DNA of 64,000 nucleotides. It comes from Acidimicrobiales bacterium. Its GTDB lineage: Bacteria > Actinomycetota > Acidimicrobiia > Acidimicrobiales > RAAP-2. This document shows positions 43,018 through 51,520 of the stretch, piece after piece. The translations under genes and the position numbers were made by a program. The stretch is from contig JANYFR010000021.1 in NCBI GenBank assembly GCA_025362585.1, positions 1 through 64,000 of the forward strand, given 5' to 3'. The stretch's first letter is position 1. Each line of letters starts with the position of its first letter. The notes beneath the pieces were generated by a model, which was not told where the DNA came from, ran no database searches, and was given only the letters and a program-made list of their open reading frames with translations.

Positions 43018-43050
43018 GTCGTTCGAGCCTCACGGGACTCGCTTCACGAC
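43018..43050 (-). promoter_or_regulatory. PyrR-binding RNA hairpin in the pyrR 5' leader
   Basis: Minus strand GTCGT-GAAG-CGAGTC-CCGTGA-GGCTCG-A-ACGAC: two paired stems, purine bulge, loop AGUCCCGUGAGGCU matching ARUCCNGNGAGGYU. It abuts the SD GGGAGG at 43012-43017. Confidence 0.8.
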
Positions 43051-43070
43051 TGCAGTCCACGGTAGCAGAA

Positions 43071-43093
43071 GGGCCGTGCGTACTGGCACGGTC
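43071..43093 (-). terminator. GC hairpin upstream of pyrR (terminator or leader element)
   Basis: Minus strand GGACCGTGC-CAGTAC-GCACGGCCC followed by TTCT. Confidence 0.45.
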
Positions 43094-43116
43094 CTACTGG
43101 CTCGACCCGTCGGGCT

Positions 43117-44034
43117 CTACCCGGCCCCGCCTCTTTCGGACGACGGACGAAACGACTCGATCGCCGGCGCGGGACCACGGCCCATGATCCGATCGAAGGA
43201 GTCCGACAACGACACCTCACTGTCGAGGGCCCGTCGGATGATCACGTAGATCGCGGGTAACGCCCAAAAGTCCCCGCAGACCCAGAGAATCGCCGCTCCG
43301 ATCTGCTGGTCGGCGAAGGGTGAGAGGGTGACCCCGGCGACGTGCGCGTAGGCGTGGTACCAACTGACGTTGGTCAAGATGCTCATCGAGATCGCGAGGA
43401 CTGTCATCACAACGTTCGTCGCCACAATTGCGCCGACCTGGAAGACGGGTCCGCGCGTCGGCCTCATCGGGTGCGAGGGAATGATCTGCAGCCAAAACAG
43501 CAGTCCGGTGACGATGAGACTGGTGTGCATGAGCCAGATGTGCACGAGGGCGTTGCTCTCGGCGGTATCGAACCACGACGGCACGTGCCAGAGCAGCATC
43601 ACGACGTTGAACGAGATCACTGCCGTCCAGGGGTGTCGAATGAACCGGGCGAGGGCGCGCAGGCCACTGACGCGCGGACTGAGGCAGAAGAAGCGCCCCA
43701 GGGCCCGTCGCGACTTGACCGGCAGTGCGAACATGAGGGGAATCCACGGCGCCCCGGCGACGATGAGCATCGGGGCGAAGAACCCCAGCAGGACGTGATC
43801 GAGCATGTGCACGTAGAAGTATCTCGATGACCAGTAGTCGACCGGCGACACGATGGCGATGACCAGCACGACGAGGCCCGCGTACAAGAGCAGCGCGCGG
43901 TACCGACGCCGACGGGTGCGCGACGCCACTGAATGACCGCGGAGCCGGGCGAGGCCCACCTCGTGCGCAACGACCGTCACGGCGACGCCGAGCAACACCG
44001 GGTCGAAGGACCAGTGGTGCCAGAGGGTGTTCAC
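43117..44034 (-). CDS. CtaG-like (caa3-CtaG) cytochrome c oxidase assembly membrane protein, copy 1
   Basis: Polytopic; HMLDHVLLGFFAPMLIVAGAPW, RHPWTAVISFNVVMLLWHVPSWFDTA. Confidence 0.8.
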   Translation of the reverse strand: MNTLWHHWSFDPVLLGVAVTVVAHEVGLARLRGHSVASRTRRRRYRALLLYAGLVVLVIAIVSPVDYWSSRYFYVHMLDHVLLGFFAPMLIVAGAPWIPLMFALPVKSRRALGRFFCLSPRVSGLRALARFIRHPWTAVISFNVVMLLWHVPSWFDTAESNALVHIWLMHTSLIVTGLLFWLQIIPSHPMRPTRGPVFQVGAIVATNVVMTVLAISMSILTNVSWYHAYAHVAGVTLSPFADQQIGAAILWVCGDFWALPAIYVIIRRALDSEVSLSDSFDRIMGRGPAPAIESFRPSSERGGAG

Positions 44035-44405
44035 GACGATTCGCCGTCGTTCCTCGAGGTCTCCTGCGACATGCGCAGCTGGGCCTGGTGCAACTCCCAG
44101 GCGGCCAGCATCCCTTCGAACTCCGGAGCGATCGACGGTGGCGGGTCGTGGTGGCGTTGGTCACGGGGATGGATCACCTGCCACCACATGTAGACCGAGA
44201 AGATTCCGAGGAGGGGCCACTCAAAGACGTAGGCCCAACTCAGCGCGTTACCACCGAGCGCTCGGCCGATCTCGAACCAGAACGCCACGGCGCAGAGCGC
44301 CAGGCCGACGGCCAGGGTCACGTGGGCCTTCCACGCCTCAGGTCGAGCGAGTCGTTGGCCCGAAACCTCGGACTGTTCGCCGGTGTCGACGTCGCCACTC
44401 CCCAC
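44031..44405 (-). CDS. Small membrane protein, paralogue of 51521..51883
   Basis: EIGRALGGNALSWAYVFEWPLLGIFSVYMWWQV; ATGA overlap with CtaG copy 1. Confidence 0.7.
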   Translation of the reverse strand: MGSGDVDTGEQSEVSGQRLARPEAWKAHVTLAVGLALCAVAFWFEIGRALGGNALSWAYVFEWPLLGIFSVYMWWQVIHPRDQRHHDPPPSIAPEFEGMLAAWELHQAQLRMSQETSRNDGESS

Positions 44406-44492
44406 GAGTTCACCCTACAACCGGCCTGCGCCTCGAGGTCTGAGGTGGGACCGTCGGTAGAGTGGTCGAGACCTGGTGATCATTGAGACGAC

Positions 44493-45356
44493 GTGACGAG
44501 CAACACTCCCGAGAACTCCGACGCGCACTCGTCGCTGAGTGAGCGACAGCGCGCGGTGGCCTTCGCCCAAGCCAACGCGCCGGTGGGCGCCGACGGACTG
44601 GCACGGGTGGGACGCCCGCCGATTCCCGCCAAGTTCGTCGTGACGGTCGCGATTGTCTTCGTCGTGCTCGGCCTCGGCGGTGTCGTCATCGAGCACTTCT
44701 TTGGGGGAATCGGCACGACCAGGGCGACTTCGACGATCGTCACCCTTCCACCCTCCACCAATCGCGCCGGTCCCGCGCTGGATGGCCCGACCCGGGCGTT
44801 CATGGGAATGAAGGAGATTGCCTCGGCGACCGCGGCGCCGTTCGTGTTGCTCGACCAGTCGGGGCGGCCGTGGAGTCTGGCCGCTCAGCGAGGGAAGGTC
44901 GTGGTGCTCACCTTCTTCAACGCCGCCTGCAACGACGTCTGTCCCGTCGAGGGGGCGGAGATCCGCCGAGCGCGAACAGCGCTTGGCGCCACGGCCGACC
45001 GCGTCGAGTTCGCCGTGGTCAACTCCGATCCGAAGCACCTCACCCCGTCCCGGTCTCCCGCTGCACTCACGGTGCCCGGTCTCGAGCGCGCGACGACGGT
45101 GCACTTCCTCACCGGTTCGCTGCACCAGTTGAATGCCATCTGGATCGCCTACGGAGTCCGGGTGCGCGTCGGCGCCCTCGCGAATCAAGTGGCGCACAAC
45201 GACGTGATGTACTTCATTTCGCCCGACGGGCGGCTTCGCTCCCTCGTCGTGCCGTTCGCTCGAGTCGACGACGCGGGCCGCTTTCATCTCTCGCCCTCCG
45301 AGGTGGGACGATTCGCGCAAGGCGTGGCCGCCGAAGCCATTAGTCTTGCCGGGTGA
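44493..45356 (+). CDS. SCO1/SenC-like membrane-anchored copper chaperone (GTG start)
   Basis: TM helix, then PFVLLDQSGRPWSLAAQRGKVVVLTFFNAACNDVCPVEGAEIR with CxxxCP and a distal conserved His (VAHND). Confidence 0.8.
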   Translation: MTSNTPENSDAHSSLSERQRAVAFAQANAPVGADGLARVGRPPIPAKFVVTVAIVFVVLGLGGVVIEHFFGGIGTTRATSTIVTLPPSTNRAGPALDGPTRAFMGMKEIASATAAPFVLLDQSGRPWSLAAQRGKVVVLTFFNAACNDVCPVEGAEIRRARTALGATADRVEFAVVNSDPKHLTPSRSPAALTVPGLERATTVHFLTGSLHQLNAIWIAYGVRVRVGALANQVAHNDVMYFISPDGRLRSLVVPFARVDDAGRFHLSPSEVGRFAQGVAAEAISLAG

Positions 45357-46030
45357 TCAACGGCCAACCGACCCTTGAGGAACCTCGTTTCGACCCCGGG
45401 TCCATGGCGACGTCGTCGCTCAGTACCCAGCGTTCCTCCTGGTACCGGCGACCGTGGGTACTCCTCAGCGCGGCGCTAATTGTCATCGTGGCCGTCTCCA
45501 TCGTCTCGGACCTACCGCACCCAATTTCGGCCGTCGAGGATGCTGCGGCCCAGAACGCGTCGTTGAAGCAGATCAATCACGACCTCGCGCCGTGCGCGTA
45601 CGCGGTCGATGAGGCCTTTCGCTTCTACCGTCAGGACGTCGCTGGTCAACTGACGCCGGGCAAGATGAAGGTCGTCAACCTCTACTTGACCAACGACCAG
45701 ACAGTCTGCTCATTCGCCAGTTCGGGAATGTCCGATCTGACGAACAATCTGCAAGTCCTCGACACCAGTGGTGGCAAGTACATTGACAAACTGCTTCTCG
45801 TGATCGTGACCTGGATGGACTCCAGCGCCAACGGTGCGATTTTTGATATTCAGCATCTCATTGCCCATCCGCACGATCCCAAACTATTGGCCGATCTCAC
45901 CAAGCGCGAAAGGTTCCTCGAGGTCGACCGTCAGCGCGCCTTCGCCGACCTTGCCACGGCCCGCTCACTCGTCGGTGCCCCGCTCAACAACATCAACGTT
46001 CCCGCGATGGGCGTGCTGCCCGGAACTTGA
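45353..46030 (+). CDS. Membrane-anchored hypothetical protein coupled to the SCO-like gene
   Basis: GTGA overlap with the upstream gene; one N-terminal TM followed by an extracytoplasmic domain. Confidence 0.65.
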   Translation: MINGQPTLEEPRFDPGSMATSSLSTQRSSWYRRPWVLLSAALIVIVAVSIVSDLPHPISAVEDAAAQNASLKQINHDLAPCAYAVDEAFRFYRQDVAGQLTPGKMKVVNLYLTNDQTVCSFASSGMSDLTNNLQVLDTSGGKYIDKLLLVIVTWMDSSANGAIFDIQHLIAHPHDPKLLADLTKRERFLEVDRQRAFADLATARSLVGAPLNNINVPAMGVLPGT

Positions 46031-46056
46031 CGGGGTCTCCGGTGGCTAACGAGGTC

Positions 46057-46092
46057 GGTGGCGCGGGGACGGTGCGTTCCCCACCATCCACC
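46057..46092. terminator. Candidate bidirectional hairpin between convergent genes
   Basis: GGTGG-cgc-GGGGA-cggtgcgt-TCCCC-accat-CCACC. Confidence 0.35.
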
Positions 46093-46907
46093 TAGTCCGT
46101 GCCAAAGAATCCCCTCGTGCGCTCTTCGCGAATGAGCCGGCCGAGCTCTTCGTTGGGATCCTCCTCGGACTGCAGCCAGTAGACGAGATTCCAAAAGACG
46201 ATTGGCACAAAAACGACGGCCGAGATGAGCCAAATGAGACCGGCGCTCAACTGTTGGTCCGCCGCGAGTGACAGACCGCGACCGGCCGCGTGGTGAAAGG
46301 CGGTGTACCACGAATTGTGCGACATGGCGTCGAGGTACGCCACCACCCAGGCCGTCCACATCACCCCCGTCGCCAGACCAATGCGATACGGTCGCGACGC
46401 TCCCGGGGCGAGCGGCGGAGACTCGACGAGATCGGTGAACAGCCAAGCTCCGCCGGTGACCAGGGTCAGGGCCTCGACGGACACGGCCCACGGATGATGA
46501 ACCAAGAAGTCAACAACGGGTGCGACGCGCCAGAAGATCACCAACGCGGCGAAGGCCAGAGCCGCGGCCACCGCCCTTTGCTGATGCGACGCCGTCGAAC
46601 GCGAGAGCGTCCACCGATCCACGGGGCGCACTGTGCCGACGGGCCGGCGCACGCCGTCAGGGTCGAGGTCGGGCGTGTCGCTCGACGCCAGTCCGAGACG
46701 GCGCCATGGCGCACCGCACACCAATAGGGGCCCCACGACAAAGGCCAAGACGCTGAACTGGACCGCCTGCACAAACTCGTAGCGAGCGGCCCACGACGCG
46801 ACCGGCGGTACGAGAACGACGATCCCGAGCAGTGGCGCGAGCACCGCGAGCGTCAGGCGAAACGGCGCAACCCATTCTCGAGGGCGAGGACGAACCTCGC
46901 CGTTCAC
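46092..46907 (-). CDS. CtaG-like oxidase assembly membrane protein, copy 2 (GTG start)
   Basis: Polytopic; FVQAVQFSVLAFVVGPLLVCGAPWRRLGL, VHHPWAVSVEALTLVTGGAWLFTDLVES. Confidence 0.78.
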   Translation of the reverse strand: MNGEVRPRPREWVAPFRLTLAVLAPLLGIVVLVPPVASWAARYEFVQAVQFSVLAFVVGPLLVCGAPWRRLGLASSDTPDLDPDGVRRPVGTVRPVDRWTLSRSTASHQQRAVAAALAFAALVIFWRVAPVVDFLVHHPWAVSVEALTLVTGGAWLFTDLVESPPLAPGASRPYRIGLATGVMWTAWVVAYLDAMSHNSWYTAFHHAAGRGLSLAADQQLSAGLIWLISAVVFVPIVFWNLVYWLQSEEDPNEELGRLIREERTRGFFGTD

Positions 46908-47023
46908 TCGGAGTGATGACGCTGGAAGAAGCCCCAGAGACAGACGACCACGAGCACGCCGAGCAGCACAACCATCGACTGCACTTGGGGTCCAATGTAG
47001 TTATCAACGGCTTGCATCATCAT
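46904..47023 (-). CDS. 39-aa single-TM miniprotein in the oxidase operon (absent from the ORF track)
   Basis: MMMQAVDNYIGPQVQSMVVLLGVLVVVCLWGFFQRHHSE; GAGG SD just upstream; stop overlaps the GTG of CtaG copy 2 (GTGA). Confidence 0.7.
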   Translation of the reverse strand: MMMQAVDNYIGPQVQSMVVLLGVLVVVCLWGFFQRHHSE

Positions 47024-47077
47024 CACCTCACCATTCTAGATTTCGTGTGCCGCTCAATTCAACGAGTTCGTTCGCAC

Positions 47078-47734
47078 TCACATTACGTAGAACATCGCTG
47101 ACAGCAACGTGCCACTGACGGCCAGAAAGCCCCAGAAGTACGCCATCGATGCCACCCCGGCCCGGAACTGACGGGCGGTCGGCGCCGTCGAAAGCTCGGG
47201 CTTGTCGCCGCCGAGCTCACGGCGCATCCGCAGCGACCTCGCCAGAGTGGTCTCGAGCCAGTAGGTGCCGATGACGAGACTCATAATATTAATGACGGCG
47301 AAGCCGATGAAGGTCGACGTGTAGCCACTGGCGCCAGGAAAAAAGCCCAGCTTCGTCAACTGCCAGCACTGCACGATCAGACCCACCACGCCCGAGAGCA
47401 CGCCCGTCCAGCCCGCCACCTGGAAGTCCGTAACGTCACCCTTGCGCAAACGGCGCTGTCCGACGTTCGCGAGCAGCGCCGTCGCCACCGTGAACAGGTA
47501 CACCGCCACGCCGTACGCGATCGGAGCGTGCTGGCCGTGAGGACGCCAGAGCATTCCGTTGTTACTCGAGCGCAAGTAGAAGTACGAAAACACGAGTGAC
47601 GCGATGAGAAAGGTGTACATACCAATGAACAGGCGTCCGCCCGACCAGATCGAACCGATCTGGGCTCGCAGTTCAAACTCGCGCTCTTCGGGGCTCTCAC
47701 GGGGTCCCGTGAGCTTGTTGTAGGTGTCAGCCAT
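47078..47734 (-). CDS. ctaE: Cytochrome c oxidase subunit III
   Basis: WSGGRLFIGMYTFLIASLVFSYFYLRS; five TM helices in an operon with subunits I/II. Confidence 0.85.
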   Translation of the reverse strand: MADTYNKLTGPRESPEEREFELRAQIGSIWSGGRLFIGMYTFLIASLVFSYFYLRSSNNGMLWRPHGQHAPIAYGVAVYLFTVATALLANVGQRRLRKGDVTDFQVAGWTGVLSGVVGLIVQCWQLTKLGFFPGASGYTSTFIGFAVINIMSLVIGTYWLETTLARSLRMRRELGGDKPELSTAPTARQFRAGVASMAYFWGFLAVSGTLLSAMFYVM

Positions 47735-47754
47735 GCGCTCTTCTCCACTCACCA

Positions 47755-49713
47755 CTAGGTCTGGTCACTGCCGGACGCGGACGATCTCGCGGGGGTGTGG
47801 TCACCCAAGTCGGCGAACGCCGGAGCACCGACCTCGCTGTAGCGATACGGGTCGGTCATGATCACCGGAATCCGTTCAAAGTTGTACGGCGGCACGGGAG
47901 TGGCCGTCTGCCACTCGAGACCAAGGGAGTCCCAAGGATTCGCCGGCGCCTTCACAGGACTGATGAACATTGACCACATCAGGTTCGCGAAGAAAAGCAG
48001 GAACGACGCGCCGAGCAGGAACGCGCTGATTGACGAGAAGTCATTCAGCACTTGGAGGTTCTTGGCGTACGTAAACACGCGGCGAGGTTGACCGGCTAGT
48101 CCAATGATGAACATCGGAAAGAAGGTCAAGTTGAAGAAAATAAACATCGTCCAAAAGTGCCACTTGCCAATTCGAGAGTTCATCATCCGACCGGTCATCT
48201 TGGGCAACCAGAAGTACAGGCCGGCCATGAAGGCAAACAGCAGCCCGCCCATGATCGTGTAGTGGAAGTGCGAGAGGACGAAGAAGCCGCCGTGCACGGT
48301 GACGTTCACCGGGACGTCCGAGAGGAAGACTCCGGTCACGCCACCGATAAGGAAGTTGAAGAAGAGCGCCATGCAGAACAGCATGGGCACCTCGTATCTG
48401 ATCTTGGCCTTATAGAGCGTACCCATTCCCACCAGGAAAATGAAGCCGGTGGGAATCGAGATCAACTCGGTGGTGAGCATGAAGAGTGGCCGCATATCGG
48501 GGTTGATCCCGCTCTGGAAGAGGTGATGCTGCCACACGAAAAAGGAGAGCAGGGCCACGCCCACCATGCCGGCGGCGGCCACCTTGTAGGCGAACAGTGG
48601 TTTTCGCGTGAAGACCGGCATGATCTCAAAGACGATGCCAAAGCCGGGCAGTGCCATGATGTACACCTCGGGGTGACCAAAGAACCAGAACAGGTTCTGC
48701 CACAAGTACGAACTGCCGCCGTGCTCGGTCACGTAGAACGCGGTCTCGACGGTCTTGTCGAGCAACCCGAAGAGTCCGCCCGCAACCAAGACCGGCGTCG
48801 CCAGGGTCAATAACGCCGCGGTGGCGAGCATCGACCAGGCGAAGATCGGCAAGCGACTCCACGTCATGCCCGGCGCACGGTAGTTGATGATGGTGATCGC
48901 GATGTTGAATCCGGCGGCCATCATGCCTAGTCCAATGACGGCGAAACCGAGCAGGTACGAGACCATGCCCGGACCGGCCTGGGTCTGCAACGGCGCGTAA
49001 CCGGTCCAGCCAGTCGGGAATCCGCCGTAGGGCAGCGCCGAGAAGATCACCATGTAACCGGCGACGAATATCCAGAAACTGAACGCCTCGATACGGGGGA
49101 ACGCCATGCGCCGTGACCCGATCATCAAGGGGACCAGATAGTTGCCAAGTGGACCAACGATAATCGACGTCGCCATCATCATCATCATGGTGCCGTGCTC
49201 ACTGACGATTTTGATGTAGGTGTCGGGAGCGAACACGTGGGTGGTCGGGTTGAGCAGTTCTGTTCGAATTGCCATCGCGAGAAGGCCGCCAGTGAACAAG
49301 AAGAGCAGGACCCCGACGACGTACTGCATACCCACGACTTTGTGGTCGAGGGTGTAGCGGAAGTATTTGCTCCAGCCTTCGACCGGCGCGTCCTCCACTC
49401 CCTCACGTCCGACCAACTTGGCCATCGGGTGATTGAGCGCACCGATGCCGAGCAGCCAACCAAAAACGCCGAAGAGGAGACCCAGGGCGTCGGCGGTCGA
49501 GTTCTGGCCGCTGGTGACGACGTAGGTGTAGCCGCTCGACACGTAGTTGCCCAACCAATGTCCGAAGGCGTAACCAAGTATCGCCGCGATGATGGCGGTG
49601 CCCAAGTGCTGACTGAGCCACCCCGATCGCGGCGTTCTCGAAATGCCGCCGGTCGACGGGGGTGCCGCGCTAGGCACTACTACTTCCGTAGGTCGTTCGG
49701 CGCTAATGGTCAT
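47755..49713 (-). CDS. ctaD: Cytochrome c oxidase subunit I (atypical proton-channel residues)
   Basis: Heme/CuB ligands EHGTMM, WFFGHPEVYIMALPGFG, VWQHHLF, LSHFHYTIMGG. Confidence 0.95.
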   Translation of the reverse strand: MTISAERPTEVVVPSAAPPSTGGISRTPRSGWLSQHLGTAIIAAILGYAFGHWLGNYVSSGYTYVVTSGQNSTADALGLLFGVFGWLLGIGALNHPMAKLVGREGVEDAPVEGWSKYFRYTLDHKVVGMQYVVGVLLFLFTGGLLAMAIRTELLNPTTHVFAPDTYIKIVSEHGTMMMMMATSIIVGPLGNYLVPLMIGSRRMAFPRIEAFSFWIFVAGYMVIFSALPYGGFPTGWTGYAPLQTQAGPGMVSYLLGFAVIGLGMMAAGFNIAITIINYRAPGMTWSRLPIFAWSMLATAALLTLATPVLVAGGLFGLLDKTVETAFYVTEHGGSSYLWQNLFWFFGHPEVYIMALPGFGIVFEIMPVFTRKPLFAYKVAAAGMVGVALLSFFVWQHHLFQSGINPDMRPLFMLTTELISIPTGFIFLVGMGTLYKAKIRYEVPMLFCMALFFNFLIGGVTGVFLSDVPVNVTVHGGFFVLSHFHYTIMGGLLFAFMAGLYFWLPKMTGRMMNSRIGKWHFWTMFIFFNLTFFPMFIIGLAGQPRRVFTYAKNLQVLNDFSSISAFLLGASFLLFFANLMWSMFISPVKAPANPWDSLGLEWQTATPVPPYNFERIPVIMTDPYRYSEVGAPAFADLGDHTPARSSASGSDQT

Positions 49714-49771
49714 GGCGCGATCTCCGTTTCTGTCTTCTCGTGCCGGTCATGCTTCATTCGGTCATTGCCTG

Positions 49772-50755
49772 TCACGAGGCCGGGCTCTTCGCCCCGTAAA
49801 TCTCGGACGGCGAGTACGGCGTAAAGGTGCCGTCGGGATAGAAGCCGCCACTCGCTCCATTGGCGTCGGGCACGTAAGTCCACGCAAAGGGAGGCAGGTG
49901 CGCCGTATTGGCGGCATTGGCCGTTTGAGTGGACGTCGCCCAGTTCGTGAAGTCGCTCTGGGAGACGATTCTTCCGTCGTTGAACATCGAGCCGTGCCAC
50001 AGACCACAGAGCTCACTGCACCGAACCACGAAAGAGCCGAGCTGTTTGGTCTCGGTGTAGGCCACGTTATTGACCTGCGGGTTGGCGTCGGCCTTGACAC
50101 TCAACTGGTACGCCCAGAAACTATGGATCACGTCAAGTGACGTGACGTTAAAGGCGATCGTCGTGTGGTTGGGTAGGATCAGCTGGTCCGATTCGAACCC
50201 CCCGAAGCCTGGGTACCGGTAGGTAAACTTCCACTGCTGACCGATGACCTGGACGACGAGCACGTGGCCCGGGGTCCACGACGAACCGCCGCCCAGGGCC
50301 GCGGTCTCGGCCTGTATTGCCCCCTCGGGCGACCAGACCGGGTTGGGACCCTCACCACCACCCGATCCGTGCTCCACGACGACCGCGTAGAAGCCGTAGA
50401 CGGCCAGCAAGATCACAATGACCGATGTCACGCTCATCCACCACACCTGGGCTTTCTGATTCGTCCGGGCCGCCTCGCCGCCGACCGATTCGGGAGCGCC
50501 ATCGCGCTTCGCACTCCAGACGGTGGCCGCGTAACCGAGGTAGACCCACACGCCGATCAACACCGGAAGAGCAATTACGAAGAGGATGTTGAACGTGCGC
50601 TGGTTGTTGATGGCCGTCTCGGTCATGCGTCCGGGTGGCACGTGCGGACCGACGAGGAACCAGAACAAGAGGTCCGCCACCACCGACACGACCACCCACA
50701 CCACCGCTATCCGACGCAGGTGGCCCACTTCACTCTTCGAATTCTGCGGCGACAT
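49772..50755 (-). CDS. ctaC: Cytochrome c oxidase subunit II
   Basis: CuA motif VVRCSELCGLWHGSM; DVIHSFWAYQLSVKADANP. Confidence 0.93.
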   Translation of the reverse strand: MSPQNSKSEVGHLRRIAVVWVVVSVVADLLFWFLVGPHVPPGRMTETAINNQRTFNILFVIALPVLIGVWVYLGYAATVWSAKRDGAPESVGGEAARTNQKAQVWWMSVTSVIVILLAVYGFYAVVVEHGSGGGEGPNPVWSPEGAIQAETAALGGGSSWTPGHVLVVQVIGQQWKFTYRYPGFGGFESDQLILPNHTTIAFNVTSLDVIHSFWAYQLSVKADANPQVNNVAYTETKQLGSFVVRCSELCGLWHGSMFNDGRIVSQSDFTNWATSTQTANAANTAHLPPFAWTYVPDANGASGGFYPDGTFTPYSPSEIYGAKSPAS

Positions 50756-50758
50756 AAT

Positions 50759-51442
50759 CTACGCCACCACTTTCAAGAAGCCACCCATATAGCCTTGCGT
50801 GGACATCGGCCCTCCGTTTCCAAATAGGTAGCCCAGCCCGCAGGGCACGAAGCACTGCCAAGAGTAGTTGCCGGCGCCGGGCGTCTTAAAGCTAAACGTG
50901 ATCGTGTTGTGATCGAAGCTGGACGCGCAGGGCGCCGTGCCGCAGATGTTCTTGGACGTCGAGGGAACGGCGACCAGTGGGATGTCGAGACCCAGGGCCG
51001 GCACGGTGAAAGTGTGGCCGACCCCATTGCCGCTATTGGAGTCGTACTGGCTGAGCGCTTTTCCGTTCACGCTGGCCGTATTGCCAATGGTCCCGGTGAC
51101 CTGACCCCACTGCTGATTGCGTAGGGGGCTGCCCGAGTCGTACTGAATCACCGTCATGTTGATGACCGTATTGGCGGGAAGCTCCCAGTCGGTACTGTGC
51201 ACCCACTGTCCCTGGGGCGACTTGACTAGGTACGACACCCACGTCGGGTGGGGACCAGTACCGATCGCCCCGAACGTCTGGACCGTCAAGTTGACTGGTT
51301 GGCCCGACGGTTGAGCACCCGTGAAGTTGACGATGCCGCCTGGAACTCCTGGGGTGAGGAACCCCGCGACCGCGGTGATCACTAAGCCAACGGCAACCGC
51401 GAACAGGCCGAGCACTGTCGCGAGTCTCCCATTTCTCGACAT
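50759..51442 (-). CDS. Membrane-anchored cupredoxin-like protein
   Basis: N-terminal TM; C-terminal YSWQCFVPCGLGYLFGNGGPMSTQGYMGGFLKV, CuA-like Cx3C...M. Confidence 0.7.
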   Translation of the reverse strand: MSRNGRLATVLGLFAVAVGLVITAVAGFLTPGVPGGIVNFTGAQPSGQPVNLTVQTFGAIGTGPHPTWVSYLVKSPQGQWVHSTDWELPANTVINMTVIQYDSGSPLRNQQWGQVTGTIGNTASVNGKALSQYDSNSGNGVGHTFTVPALGLDIPLVAVPSTSKNICGTAPCASSFDHNTITFSFKTPGAGNYSWQCFVPCGLGYLFGNGGPMSTQGYMGGFLKVVA

Positions 51443-51520
51443 ACAACTCCCTTACGACGTGATCGCAGAACGCATACCTGTCGAAAGACTAGATGGCACG
51501 ACCTTGTACTGTTTCCATTG

